DNA of 64,000 nucleotides from Amborella trichopoda (GCF_000471905.2 NW_006499751.1:4766426-4830425), one strand, 5' to 3'. Positions 22,501-32,030 are shown, numbered from the stretch's first letter. Notes: a model not told the origin generated them from the letters alone. Numbers and translations are program-made.

Positions 22501-25368
22501 TATCAAAATTCTCTTCTCAACTGCTATTCTTTTTTTTTTTTTTTCAACTTGGAATATGGTATATTGGGATTTTTACTTTTTTTTTTCAATTGGGCAGCTG
22601 CCCAAGTTCTAGGCGCCCGCCTAGGACCCACCTAGAGCTTTTTGATACACTGTCCAGAAATATAACAAAGAAATGAAATCCAATCATAGATGCAACTGGT
22701 GAAGGACCCCACACATCATAGTGTATAAGAGAGAAAGGAAGATCACTTGTTTTATTGATATTAGTAGGAAATGAAGTTCTATGATGTTTTGACATCTCAC
22801 AAATGTCACATTGTAATTGACTGTGACCCAAGCACTAAATTTTAGGAAATTAAGAATGCAATGTAAAAGGTGATGCATGACCAAGTCAAATGTGACATAA
22901 ATACACCTTTTCTTTATTAGCAATTGAAGATATGGCTGTTGAAGTCAAGGCACGCTCCTGAGTCTCTGGAAAGTACAACTCTCTATTTTCACAACCATAC
23001 CTAAATGTCTTCCCAGTCCTCAAATCTTGGAATACACAGTGAGAAGAGAAAAGGTTATACTGCAGTTTAGGGTCTTTGTGGGATTACTAACTACCAGGAG
23101 ATTATTAGAAAGATTGGGAACGTGCAAGGTGGATGACAAGTTAATAGCAGTAATATGTATAGTTCCCTTTCCCTTGATTGGAATAAGAGAACCATCTTCT
23201 TTTTTAACTAATTCATGGCCCTTGCCCTCTCAGGCCAACCAACTGTACGTAGGGGTCACGAAGTCCCCTAGCCAACCACCTTGGGCATCTCTCTATCCCC
23301 ATCAAGGGATTGGCATCCACAGTTGTGCCACATTCCAAGGGCTAAAGGGTTTTAGATATCAATCCGGACCTAGCTCATCAAGATGAGATGAGTCATGGCA
23401 TCAAAGTGCCTCATTTGGTCCCACCAAACCTTAACTCTCGCTTGAGTCATCATATTACTATAGTCATAGTTGTAGATAAGGCCTTTAAATGACCCCAAGA
23501 GCCCAAACTTTGGTTGCTTAGAAACCCCTTTTTTCATGTAATCTATGGTAGGGGCAATCAACATACTGAAATTACAGATAAAACGATGGCCAAACCATCA
23601 AAGCTTGATGGGGATCAAGAGCTGGCGATTCAAAATTTTAAGTTAATTTTTATGGATGTGGGTATACATATTATTTTTTTATGAAAGGTTAAGTTTTAGG
23701 AATTATAATGTGGGATTAATCTCCAGCACTTGGTTTCTATTTTTTATTTTATTTTTGTTTAGCATTCATTAGTATTGTTCAAAGGTGTTGTTCACAGGTT
23801 AGTATTTATAAGTACTGTTTACGCTATTTCTGAAGTTCTAGTAATGTTTAGAGGTATTTTAGAGACTACAATTGTTTACTTGGTTCTCAAGTTAATTTTA
23901 GGGTTTCATAGGCTTATACAATTGTTTACTTGGTTCTCAGTCCACTTGCTTGGGCTTCTTCAATAAAATTTGCCTTCAAAAAATAATTGACACTCACCCG
24001 TTGACTAGGCTTAGTTGCAGTTCACTCTCTCGTGTTCCATGATATTTTGATATTATCCTTTCAAAATAATAAGTGTTCTTCCTCCCCTCATGAATCTCAC
24101 CAAGATCATACTGCCACAACCTTTCCAACAAACATATGGCATGTATCCATCACACCATTCATTATCATACTGTCTTTTCAATGGAAAATGAAACAAGGCA
24201 AGCATTTAGAAACTGTTACATCACTTAGTTTATTGAGTAATGACAGCTTGTAGGCCCTTGGATGTCCTCTACGCCCAACTTGAGTTTATCTACTGCCTCT
24301 TGGGAGATGACGTACTCACAACTGCTGTCTATACTCACCTTGCATACTTTCCCACTGATGTGGATGCAATGTGGAAAATATTCGCTCTCAACCAATCCTC
24401 CATTTCATGTTTTGGCAGAAACAAACGCTTTCTTCACCTTCATCACCATACATAACCACATCTTCTTCTTCTTCTCCAAATTCTTCATCATAGACTTGTC
24501 CTCCGTCAAAATCTGCACCCTCTTCATGCTCTTTCCTTCAATCATGTGTTCTTTACCTTTTGCCAAGTGATTGGAACTTTCCTGCTGTCTGAGGATTTAT
24601 GATTTGGTCTCCACACTTTTAACAACAGAATGATGCACTGTTGTTTTGGTTTCTCTAAAATGTGGCTGCAGTATTTAGACGCGCACCGTATGTGCTGTTG
24701 AAGTCTCTTTGGTTGCTCCAATATGTGTAGTTTTCGGTCCTGCTGCCCCATCTTGAATTCCCACTTTGTTTGCAGGTTTTGTTCCGGTTAGTTCACCTAT
24801 CCCCACTATCCAGTAATCTTCGAGATCAAAACTCACCTGTTTTTTTTGGCTACCTTTCCACCTCCAAGGTGCAATGATATGCCTTTAAAACAGTGCACAA
24901 AGGCTGTAAGGACAAAATGTCCTGTATACACTGCCTCAAACTCCCTACATATCTTGTGACCGGTTGTTCATCGCTTTCCGACAGGTCGTTACGGGCAATT
25001 GATTGATTGAACTCCTCGGTATAGTCACCTATGCCCCTTCCTTCTTTCCTATCCTTGCATTCTCTAGCCTATGTTGATCTCTCTCTCTCTCTCTCTCCCC
25101 TTCTTTCCTATCCTTGCATTCTCTAGCCTATGTTGATCTCTCTCTCTCTCTCTCTGTCCATTCCCCTTCTTCCTTATCACTCCTTTCTCTCTCTTCATTC
25201 CTATTCTTTTTGTCTGTCTCTCGTGTCCAAATCCGAAACCCAATATCCCTCCAAATATAGAATAAAATCTGCAAAAGTTGAGATGAAGATGGGAGAAAGC
25301 GAGAGTATGGGTTCTACAAGAGAGAGAGGACAGTTTCCGATTTGGGTGAGAGAGAAAGAGAGAAGAGG

Positions 25369-25407
<39 letters not shown>

Positions 25408-28400
25408 ACATGGGCAAGAGAATGCAAGGGATAGCAGAGGGGAATGTGGCAAGAGAGAGAGGGAGTAAAGAGAAGGAACTAAACTTCAGCAATAGGACTA
25501 GCAAGAAAGGGTGAGATAGAAGTGGGGCGCCAAGGGTTAGGTTTTTGGGTTTTGAAAAATAAGAAATAAAAGCGAAGAAAGGATGTGTGTCATTTAAACA
25601 ATTAGTTTGGGGCACTTAATGAGGATTAAAATAAAAAAGGACGGCAATGACTTTTGGAGCTGATGGAATGAAATATATGTTAACTTAAAGCGCTTGTTAG
25701 GGATACAAGGTGGGGGGTTACCATGAAAGAAGTGCGACTTTCAGGGGTCACAGTGATATTTTCCTTTTAATTTTTGAAACCAAAAAGATATTAACCAAAG
25801 TAAAAGACCCCAGAGAAGTTCCAATGCCAGTGATGTGAAGTAGAACCCCTATAATGTCTTTCTCTTTATCATCATACAGAGACAAGAAAGTAACCTGCAT
25901 CAAATGTCAGCCCTTGTATCCATAATCCAAAAAGCATGGAGTTTTTTGGGGCTGCAATATGTTCGGATTTGCAACGAGTGTGTCAAGGCGGTAACATTTT
26001 GAAATTGTGGATCATATCTTTGGAATCATTGGGAAGCAGTGAGATTCTTTTTCCCAAACAGAGATAATATGATATAATGGGCTGGTTGGTGCTGGCAAGC
26101 TAGAAGGTTAAAATTCCATGGTTATGGGAATGTTATGACTAGCATATACTTCTCCATAATGTTGGTTAGATGGATTGAATCTACTGTTCCCACAACCATA
26201 GTTGTTTCTTCTTCTTCCACAGCCTCTAGTAAATATATTGGAGCTATAAGAATTGACATTTAAGACTTCAGGAATATCTTTGTTGACCTTCAACTGATTT
26301 TCCTCGAATAAAGCTTCATGTTGTATATTGTAAGAGAGGATGAATTTCAAGCTTCATGTTGTATATTGTAAGAGAGGATGAATTTCATTGAAACCACGTG
26401 TAAGTGGTCTAGACATGACCAATGTGATGAACATATCATATTCTTCAACAATTCTCCATGCAAGTATAATACTTTATCACCATTGCTAACCTCATGAACG
26501 ATGGTAGTTAGTTGAGCACAAAGTGCTTTCAGCACTAAACACAACATAAAGAAGATGAAGATAAATGTCAAGTTACATTTCTGCTCCTACACATCACGTT
26601 ATAACCTTAATAATATTATGGGAAAACAGAGTTGCATTTCCTTTATAGTAATTTATTGTGAAGGACTAAGCTTCTAGAAGAGCAGTTCCAGGGGCATTTC
26701 ATGGTCCTAGTGGACCCAGGGGATTCTATGAGCATGTTGGAGGTGTAGTAGTTTGGGATCTCATCTCCAAAGGGCACTCAAGGATTATGAGGTGGATCAC
26801 TTCTTGGCTTTGATGGGTTTTTAGGAGGTGTTCCTGCTGATGGGGCTGGACCAGAAGATTTGTTAATGATAGAGTGGTTCCAGTTTTTATGTGCGGACTT
26901 TTTACGGAGACTTCATGGATATTCCTCAAGGACTTTAACCCACCCACTATTTATATAGTGTCATGTTACCCCTGGAGTGCAGGCTTTCCAGCTGCATGCT
27001 ATTCTAGAAAATATCCTTACCATTGACCACCTTTCTAGCCTTGCACCTGCCGATGTGCAGAGAGGAGGTTGTTGACCACATCTAGATTCACTAGCCAAAT
27101 GGATTACCAGTTTGGACCCACGCAAGTGGTTGCATCAAAGTTGACTGGGTGCTGCCAGAATCGGTGGCTGCCTTGTTTGCAGGATGGAGTTTAGCTCCTT
27201 TCCCTTATAGAATTGGTCCCAATGGAAGATGGCATATGGATGTATCTTTAATGAAAGATTATAGCCATGGTATCTCTAAAGGAGAGGATTTGCATGTCCA
27301 TTATGTCCTGGGCTTTTTTCTCTGAGGTTTAAGGGTTTGAAAACTTGCTCAGACTTGGAGGATAATTTTCTCCAGCCATCTATATCCTGAATCAGATGGT
27401 GGCTTTTAAGACGCGGTATTGGAGCATTCAATAGCGATATTTTATTGGTGGTCATGGGATGACTAGGGACCAGCAGAGATGGGAGGCATGGCCAGGAGTC
27501 ATTTTGGGGGTGCCCTTGTTGTCATTCTCTGGTACCTTAGTCCTTAGGGTAAAGGGATCCTGTTGACCATGGCTGAGGCAGAAGCCCTCTTTGACGGGGT
27601 AAGGTTAAGAATTTCTTCATTTCACCTTATTAGTGAAAAGGTACTTCCCAAAGCATATGAATAAGGGAGGATTGAGGTCATGTGGATGATGTCACTCTGC
27701 TATCCTAGTGGCTTATTCTTCGTGGTGTGAGGCTTCTGATTATGCGCCCTTTGTCATCTCTCTATGTTTGTATTCTTGGTGTTTTGCAATGCTGTAGTTC
27801 TGCTCACTTCATTGATCCACACAGGGAGAGAGAGAGAGAGCTGCATTAAGGGTTGCTGGAAGTTTTTGTAAAAAAATGTCGCAGTTGTTGGCATATTAGC
27901 TTTCCTTCTGCAGCCTCACTTCTGTTAAGAGTATTTGCAGAATTAATATTCAATTGAATTTTATGTTCCCAGGTTAAGCTATCTCTTGAGGCGGCAAACC
28001 TAGCCGAGAACAATGCCTCCCTTGGGATGTATGATGCTGCTGAAGGTGTGGTCTTTGCTGGGACCTGAAAACATCATTTGCTTTTATGTTTACTTCCTTT
28101 TTATTATTATTATTATCTTCCCTTTTTATTATTATTATTTTTTTATTTTTTTTCTTTGGGTGCATGTATAGCGATTGGCATGACGAAACATTGATTTTCC
28201 TGTTTCTCCTACAGTATCTTCCCGGGAAGCGAGAGTGTGGGCAGAAGCTGCTTTTTTTCATCCATCCATCATGTCGATCCTGTACTTTCCATTTGAGCAC
28301 CACGTTGCCATATATTCTGTAAGCAACACATGCTTTACGTTTTGGTCCAAGCCTTCAAATTTATTTGATAGAGCGACTCAAAAGAGTTTCTGTATTGTGG

Positions 28401-28549
28401 ATATCTGATACTTTGGCATCTTTTTTTTTCAGCCCTTCTTTGTTCCAGTTGCAATGCATGTGTTTATTGCAGCTTTCAAGGAAACTATGAGGTACCGGCG
28501 AGAAAGGGAAAAATATTGGGCATGGAAAAATCAAGCACCAGCTCTTTGA
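7411..28549 (+). CDS. PIGS: GPI transamidase subunit PIG-S, last six exons
   Basis: PIG-S is a subunit of the ER-membrane GPI transamidase, which cleaves the C-terminal signal of a proprotein and attaches a GPI anchor; catalysis is by GPI8/PIG-K. Exons: 7411-7535, 15586-15667, 16689-16736, 27973-28045, 28215-28318, 28433-28549. Joined, they give 182 residues and a stop with no break. Family landmarks appear in order: EVFMGQLRLLFGLKS, ASEKGFAEWELD, VQSLPSMIVMDEIGKQVKLS, LEAANLAENNASLG, FHPSIMSILYFPFEHHVAIY, then a hydrophobic helix (SPFFVPVAMHVFIAAF) and a basic tail (MRYRREREKYWAW), the C-terminal membrane anchor. Every intron is GT-AG. Introns 1 and 3 in view measure 8,050 and 11,236 bp and hold transposons. 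The N-terminal part (about two thirds by comparison with plant PIG-S) lies upstream, outside the window. Confidence 0.93.
8040..8270 (+). pseudogene. LINE RNase H N-terminal fragment (weak)
   Basis: One frame gives PPVVTSAPRIIKLNFDGWFF then DNMGWRELEAL before a stop. This resembles the start of the RNase H domain of plant L1-type LINEs (W.PP..G..KLNFDG....PG..G.GG). The region after it (FTFLGSI) is compatible but frame-shifted. Short and degraded; it lies inside a PIG-S intron. Confidence 0.4.
10841..12274. mobile_element. Non-autonomous hAT element with perfect 8-bp target duplication
   Basis: Left end CAATGATCTAAAACTCGG; right end, from the complement, CAATGGTTTAAAAAGTGG, giving imperfect terminal inverted repeats. 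Both sides carry the identical 8-mer TTCTCAGG (10833-10840 and 12275-12282), the size expected for hAT. The left subterminal part is rich in GAACCGG/CCGGTTC words and the right one in GATCCGG/GGATCGG words, analogous to the CCTAGGCGG words of the other hAT family here. The interior is AT-rich and encodes nothing recognisable. It lies inside a PIG-S intron. Confidence 0.85.
11007..11275. repeat. ~180-bp tandem duplication inside the hAT element
   Basis: AGCCGGTTCTAGCCTCAAAA followed by CACCTTCACATGTGTACGCG at about 11007 recurs, slightly diverged, at about 11190. The segment is full of CACACGTG/ACGCGT words. Open frames across it on both strands are low-complexity products of these words. Confidence 0.6.
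12772..15585. other. PIG-S intron sequence, unclassified
   Basis: No coding segment recognised. Contains a palindromic CCCACATG-rich patch (13005-13060), GA-rich stretches (14670-14930), and TGTAACACCCTGTCCC at about 15092, which looks like the start of a Ty3/gypsy LTR but cannot be followed. Probably several decayed repeats. Confidence 0.4.
15586..15667 (+). CDS. PIGS: PIG-S exon
   Basis: Acceptor TTTTGTAG, donor CTG|GTATTC. It encodes ELDVLVRHHAAYNLFSSATT and LQSLSKL. The donor sequence GTATTCTCCTATAG recurs 544 bp downstream because of a tandem duplication in the intron. Confidence 0.92.
15668..16672 (+). repeat. Tandem duplication within a PIG-S intron, including the splice donor
   Basis: Unit 1 (about 15668-16211) and unit 2 (about 16212-16672) align almost throughout. 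Each begins GTATTCTCCTATAG and shares long blocks such as TTGAAATCCAATACAGTG, GGTGTCCTCATTTTC and TTATGCTCACGAGAATAAC. Unit 2 lacks about 40 bp after its start, and unit 1 has an extra internal copy of ACCCATA..GATGAACA. The start of unit 1 is the real splice donor, so unit 2 carries a decoy donor. Confidence 0.85.
16689..16736 (+). CDS. PIGS: PIG-S exon (48 nt)
   Basis: Acceptor CAACATGCAG, donor AAGCAG|GTGGCT. It encodes 16 residues, VQSLPSMIVMDEIGKQ, one of the most conserved PIG-S stretches in plants. It is too short for ordinary ORF listing. Confidence 0.92.
17480..17900 (-). pseudogene. LINE RNase H C-terminal fragment
   Basis: On the minus strand the translation contains REINEEADVLARKA, the conserved end of the RNase H domain in plant L1-type LINEs (REAN..AD.LA..A). 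Upstream in the same orientation are PDGYLKVHW and AISWLKVHCNKT, with stops between. Located in a PIG-S intron, antisense to the gene. Confidence 0.5.
18648..18663 (-). promoter_or_regulatory. Polypurine tract of Copia element
   Basis: On the minus strand AACTTGAGGGGGAG lies directly before the LTR start TGTTGGAAA: the plus-strand priming site for reverse transcription. Confidence 0.75.
18700..20967 (-). pseudogene. Copia pol: integrase C-term, RT, RNase H
   Basis: Integrase part: CPYTPQQNG-type start near 20740, then FLSEAILTTAFLINRMPSHV and SPAEIVSSQ. RT: MAAKGFTQTPSIHYQDTFAH, LAANKSWPLHLVDVKNVFLY and, near 19570-19590, YVDDIVVTR with the catalytic YVDD. RNase H: LITWKSKKQNVVARSSAEVK then YRGMAHDTCE. 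Many stops and frame changes separate these, so it is not translatable as one protein. The domain order INT-RT-RH identifies Ty1/copia. Confidence 0.85.
20968..22652 (+). mobile_element. hAT deletion derivative inserted in Copia integrase
   Basis: Left terminus CAATGATTTAAAAAGCGG, right terminus (complement) CAGTGTATCAAAAAGCTC, both followed inward by CCTAGGCGG-type words. The flanking 8-mers TCCTCAAA (20960-20967) and TCCAGAAA (22653-22660) match at 6 of 8 positions, as expected for an old hAT target duplication. Removing the element rejoins the Copia integrase. Same family and same internal deletion as 4222-5894, but here both ends are present (1,685 bp). Confidence 0.88.
21312..22307 (+). 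pseudogene. BED zinc-finger triplicate plus acidic tail, from hAT
   Basis: Starts at ATG 21312 (MSSSGASRSGDPGWKYGY). Three ~75-residue repeats, each SGDPGWKYGYNP..DKN..C-x2-C..GGI..FK.HLAG..(G/D)V..C, lie at about 21330-21530, 21590-21790 and 21855-22050. They are followed by a Lys-rich linker (KKHKKKGRAAKTPR) and an acidic tail (EEEEEKEADSKETEKDE to DDDDDDD) with a stop near 22305. Stops interrupt finger 2 (W to TGA at about 21697, another near 21766) and precede the tail (TAA near 22047). No hAT catalytic core or dimerisation domain. In the intact family these fingers would bind the element ends; a repressor role would be speculation. Confidence 0.8.
22661..23210 (-). pseudogene. Copia pol: GAG-pre-integrase and integrase start
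   Basis: Contains NLSSTLHVPNLSNNLL (end of the protease region), GHSQLQCDICEMSKHHRTSF (His/Cys zinc-binding segment) and DLPFSLIHYDVWGPSPVASM followed by GFHFFVIF, the start of the integrase core. The reading resumes as DDSSRFSIVYLMKHK just left of the hAT element, confirming the split. Confidence 0.82.
23231..24009. other. PIG-S intron sequence, unclassified
   Basis: No recognisable coding segment or repeat boundary. It separates the Copia pol remnant from the gypsy gag-protease remnant. Confidence 0.4.
24010..25060 (-). pseudogene. Ty3/gypsy gag-protease fragment
   Basis: On the minus strand, from right to left: YNQSIARNDLSESDEQPVTR then YVGSLRQCIQDILSLQPL (gag), ending in a decayed zinc knuckle (PNHKSSDSRK, with Cys positions lost through frame changes). 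Then the aspartic protease region: IDSSCEYVISQEAVDKLKLG, NACLVSFSIEK, VMDTCHMF. This order and wording match chromovirus-type Ty3/gypsy elements. The active-site D-S-G appears as DSS. No RT or LTR is seen. Antisense in the PIG-S intron. Confidence 0.75.
25020..25560. repeat. CT/GA microsatellites in inverted arrangement, with a 58-bp tandem duplication
   Basis: CTTTCCTATCCTTGCATTCT followed by AGCCTATGTTGATC and a (CT)n run occurs twice in tandem (about 25043-25097 and 25101-25156). About 220 bp downstream a (GA)n run lies at 25374-25404. The CT and GA runs could pair as a hairpin in the transcript. Long Ser/Leu or Arg/Glu frames here come only from these runs. Confidence 0.75.
26100..26571 (-). 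pseudogene. Copia gag fragment
   Basis: On the minus strand: KALCAQLTTIVHEVSNGDKV then LYLHGELL, and after a frame change HEALFEENQLKVNKDIPEVL followed by a Gly/Arg/Asn-rich stretch (GCGRRRNNYGCGNSRF). This is the usual course of the Ty1/copia gag (DKV..LL.GL, HEALFE). A 38-bp tandem duplication (26311-26348 and 26349-26386) breaks it. Confidence 0.65.
26311..26386. repeat. 38-bp perfect tandem duplication
   Basis: AAGCTTCATGTTGTATATTG and the next 18 bases occur twice back to back with no difference, so the event is recent relative to the surrounding decay. Confidence 0.9.
26572..27972 (+). other. PIG-S intron; weak LINE RNase H similarity at 27490-27700
   Basis: The only coding-like signal is around 27490-27700, where frames give GVPLLSFSGTLV and MAEAEALFDGVRLRISSFH. 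This resembles the middle of plant LINE RNase H domains (FSG..G....AE..AL..GL). The rest shows no recognisable feature apart from a short GA run at 27826-27840. Confidence 0.35.
27973..28045 (+). CDS. PIGS: PIG-S exon
   Basis: Acceptor GTTCCCAG, donor GAAG|GTGTGG. It encodes VKLSLEAANLAENNASLGMY and DAAE; the next codon is split 1+2. Confidence 0.92.
28215..28318 (+). CDS. PIGS: PIG-S exon
   Basis: Acceptor CTCCTACAG, donor TATTCT|GTAAGC. It encodes VSSREARVWAEAAFFHPSIM and SILYFPFEHHVAIYS, leading into the C-terminal membrane helix. Confidence 0.93.
28433..28549 (+). CDS. PIGS: PIG-S terminal exon
   Basis: Acceptor with a long T run, TTTTTTTTTCAG. It encodes 38 residues, PFFVPVAMHVFIAAFKETMR then YRREREKYWAWKNQAPAL, and a TGA stop. 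Hydrophobic helix plus Arg/Lys-rich cytosolic tail, as in the family. Confidence 0.93.
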   Translation, partial: PFFVPVAMHVFIAAFKETMRYRREREKYWAWKNQAPAL

Positions 28550-31500
28550 TCATAAAATGGTTATTAGGTAAGGTTATTTAAATTTGCAGCAAATATAAAT
28601 GACACTGGCTTTCAATGGTTAAATTGTCTCTTAAGACCCACAAATTATAGTGGGGAAGAGATGGTGGTTTCATTTTCTTTCTCCGTTTTTTACGAGGAGT
28701 TAGCTCACTGACCAAGGAAAATGTAAAAACGAGCTCTGGTTTGGGTAGGCAATTGTAATTTCTTTTAATTTGAACCTGGGATATCAGGTTTGCAAAAGGC
28801 AACGTACCCTCCTATGTAACGATATATTCTAATCCAATGAATTCACTTTGATATTCCTTTTTTTGGGGTCTGTAGGGATTTGACCCCTATCTTTGGCGAG
28901 AATGGAGTCCATGATCTCATTCATGAACCCGTGGTATTACCTTGTGGCCTTCTTTATGTACCACATCTTTTTTACACCTCACAAGAGGTTGATTAAAAAA
29001 ATATTATTTTAAATGTAAAGGTCAAAGGGTCGTGTAACAGTTTTAAGAGAACTATCTCGTTTTGGGCTCTTGCTCCTTCCTCTCTTTTTCTTTTTTAGTT
29101 TTTATTTATTTGTTTATCTTAAGCTCTCTCATCTTTCACCTTGCACTCCATCGGCAACTCAGTGCAGGAAGCAAAGAAGGAAGGGAAGATGATGGAGTTT
29201 GTAAGAGATGAAGGAGATGTATCTTACAATTCATTCCTCACACATTTTGGGCAACAAATGGTCATATTCCGGAGTTTAGTAGTGTGAGAAGGCCAAAGTA
29301 CCGATTGGATGATTTTTGTAATGAGAGAAGTCTATTAATTTTTGGATGATTTTTGTAGTGAGAGAAGTCTATTAATTTTTGTTCTTGTTTAAAGGTGTTA
29401 CGCAGATTAGAAGACATGAGTATTTTTAGATTGCGGTTTTGTACGGGTCTTATAACTGTGCTATTAATCGACATAGAATCTCATTTGTAATATGGATGTA
29501 TCTTAAGAGTGTACTCGCCCACGATCGGTTTGTACCTTAGAAGTTTACCAAGATTGTGGCGTTTAATTAGAAGAAAGTGAGCTTCCTTGTGCCTCCAAAT
29601 CCCTTAATTTTGTTCTCTCGATCTTTTTGCTAAAAATTGGGTCCGTTGACCCATTAATAAGTTTTATAGGCTCATGGTTATATCTTCTTCTTTTTTTTTG
29701 GGACCAATTAACAAAATTTTGTTAAAAACCTAGAAGGCTATAAATGAAAGGTGTGGTAATGTAGAATTCAAAGTATTAAATTCAAAAACAAAATTATACG
29801 TTTTATTTCAAATACTTGAATTCTACTTATATGAGTTATAATATGTTGCTGTAAAATTAAAATAATGTCTTAGATACATTCTAGGATTTTTATTTTTATT
29901 ATCAAGAGAAAGGGGATATTAAGCTCATTGTGGATGGTTTGAAATATTAGATCTATAAGGTGATTAACTTTTATAAAGATGTATTTTTCCACATGTATGA
30001 ATTTTATCATTTACTTTATTGTTCATTGCCCTTAATGGATCTCTACACGTTGATTATTTAAAATTAAGAGCTTTTATGTAAGGGGAAGTTGGATTCACTT
30101 GGAATAAAAATATGGATTGAATGACAAAAGGGTAAAATGATTTTACTCAAGGTTTAATGTGGGTGATAATGGTGTTTAAATCTCATCTATTCATCTTAGT
30201 GGTTGGATGAGGATGAGTGGCTAGAGTATATTGGTCTCTCATGTGCCTTTGTATAGGTGCATTAAGGGTATTGATGATATCCAATCTTCTACATTATGTA
30301 TATATGCTTCTTTAAATCCCAAACCCTACCCACATAGAAAAATCCATATTGCTTTAGGTGAATAGAGAGAAAAAGAGAGAGACCAAACCTTAGACCCCTT
30401 TGCTCATTTCCCTTTGAGAGTTCCTATCCTCCATTGATGATCTTTGAAGTTTGATGGTGGTTATTCACTTCATAAGATCAAGCTCATCTAATATCATGAT
30501 CAAGGTATTATCTCTCTAAGTTAGTTTATATTAAATATCATTTATCCATGGTCAAAGGTTCCTGAAAATTTCATTTACAGTCATGTTTTAGTTTCGTTAG
30601 ACCTCCATTTTGATATTATCTTCGTATCATTCTTACATAGTGTGATCCCTCACTTGCTTATGTGTTTTATGCATTGATAAACCTTTGATCATACATAGTT
30701 TCCTTTGATCAACCTTGCACGAATTATCTTGAGCATTTCTAAGTCTTATTATTTAAATTCTCTTAGAAGTGTATTTACACATTTAGAGTATGAATTTTGC
30801 TTAAAAAGTTGTTGTGGTGAACTAGTGAACCACCGCAAGTAGTTTTGCCCTATCTTGCTCAATATTGATCTGATTTGCTCCATTCCTTTTGTAAAATGCT
30901 TTAAATTGATTGTATGGACACTACGAAATGGTTTTAAAAGTGTAAGAGCTTCCTAATTGAATTAAATACCCTTGAGATTATAAACCACTATTGTATTATT
31001 CATTGGGATAGAATTAAGTCCCTAAAATGCTCGAATTTGTGACCCAGGCACAAGGAGTTCAAACTTGGCTTCCAACATGTTTGTATGCATGTCTATTTGT
31101 TGTATTTATAATTATTAAATGATTAATGGTTGAAGAAATTATGTATGTTAAGTGAAAAATAGAATTGTGTTTTTAATCTTGTGGTATGAGCTTTAATGTT
31201 ATGCTTTATTATTTATGTGAATTGAAATCTCATTGATTATTATGATCAAGTATAAGATGTATAAGACATTGTGATAAATAATGAGGATGAAGATTGAAGA
31301 TGGAGTTATCATATAATTTTGATATAATGTGAAATTTTAAGTGCAAGTCATGTAGTATATCGTATAGATGTATATTGTGAATATTTAGATATTGTATTGA
31401 GTTTAATTATATTTTTTAATAAAGGATTTGTACAGGACATATTAGGGTTGAATTTGTATTTTTCAATTGTGTATAAACCAAGTTTGTAAGCTGGATTTTA

Positions 31501-31611
31501 TGTATTACGGTTTTGTATTGAGATATTCATGTATTTATACCCTTAAGTTTTAATACAATGAAATTTTTTTAAAGATTGTGTACCTAACCACTTAGTCTTA
31601 TACCATCAACA
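28550..31611. other. Downstream of PIG-S: 3' region and unclassified AT-rich sequence
   Basis: The first few hundred bases after the TGA should contain the PIG-S 3' UTR; I could not choose a poly(A) site. The rest is AT-rich without coding segments. A stretch at 30330-30560 (CTTTAAATCCCAAACCC followed by GA-rich sequence) has an LTR-promoter look, but no matching copy was found. Confidence 0.4.
29305..29378. repeat. 37-bp tandem duplication
   Basis: TTGGATGATTTTTGTA(A/G)TG followed by AGAGAAGTCTATTAATT occurs twice in a row with one difference. Confidence 0.85.
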
Positions 31612-32029
31612 CGCCCCACTCAATAGATCAAGGCATTGAGGCCTTGATCAAAATTGCCTATTGCTCTTATATTTTGTGAAGGGGTTTAGCTAGAGCTTTC
31701 CCATATTCATTGATCCCAGCGCCACTAGAGAAGGAGATCCGGTATGGCCTGTTCTAAGTCTAGTTGAAGTAATCTTTTGACATCTTTATTTTTATGGTTT
31801 GCAGTCCATTCTCTTGTAATTTCATCTTCTCATAGCATAATGTTACTTTCATTTATTCAATAAAAGAAAGTTGTAATTAGTGGCAGTAAGTAAGAACCAA
31901 TTTAGTTATTTATTATTTTCTTTTGTATTGAATTTATTGTAATTAGATTGTTATAAATGTCCTAGTCGGTGTAAGAAATAAAATTAAAAATTGTATACTC
32001 CATGCTAGATCACCTTTGTCCACCTTTCA
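31612..32029 (+). repeat. Truncated 5' LTR of Copia element
   Basis: Matches the 3' end of the LTR 35699-37682 with substitutions and one larger indel (about 31700-31745 versus 37345-37400). Contains an ATTCAATAAAA poly(A)-type signal and ends CTTTCA. Confidence 0.8.
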
Positions 32030-32030
32030 T

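Larger units (their letters stand above)
18300..23230 (-). mobile_element. Ty1/copia retrotransposon, 5' truncated, split by an hAT element
   Basis: On the minus strand the order is protease end/GAG-pre-integrase (about 23210-22810), integrase start (22800-22661), an inserted hAT (20968-22652), integrase remainder (20967-20300), reverse transcriptase (20110-19300), RNase H (19150-18700), polypurine tract (18648-18663) and an LTR that starts TGTTGGAAATAAAAGG at 18647 and runs left to about 18300. No 5' LTR or gag was found to the right. The element lies antisense in the 11-kb PIG-S intron. Confidence 0.85.

Noticed and set aside
25064..25615. 183-residue minus-strand frame rich in Ser and Leu
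   Set aside because: Low-complexity translation of CT/GA microsatellites; overlapping frames on the other strand are equally open.
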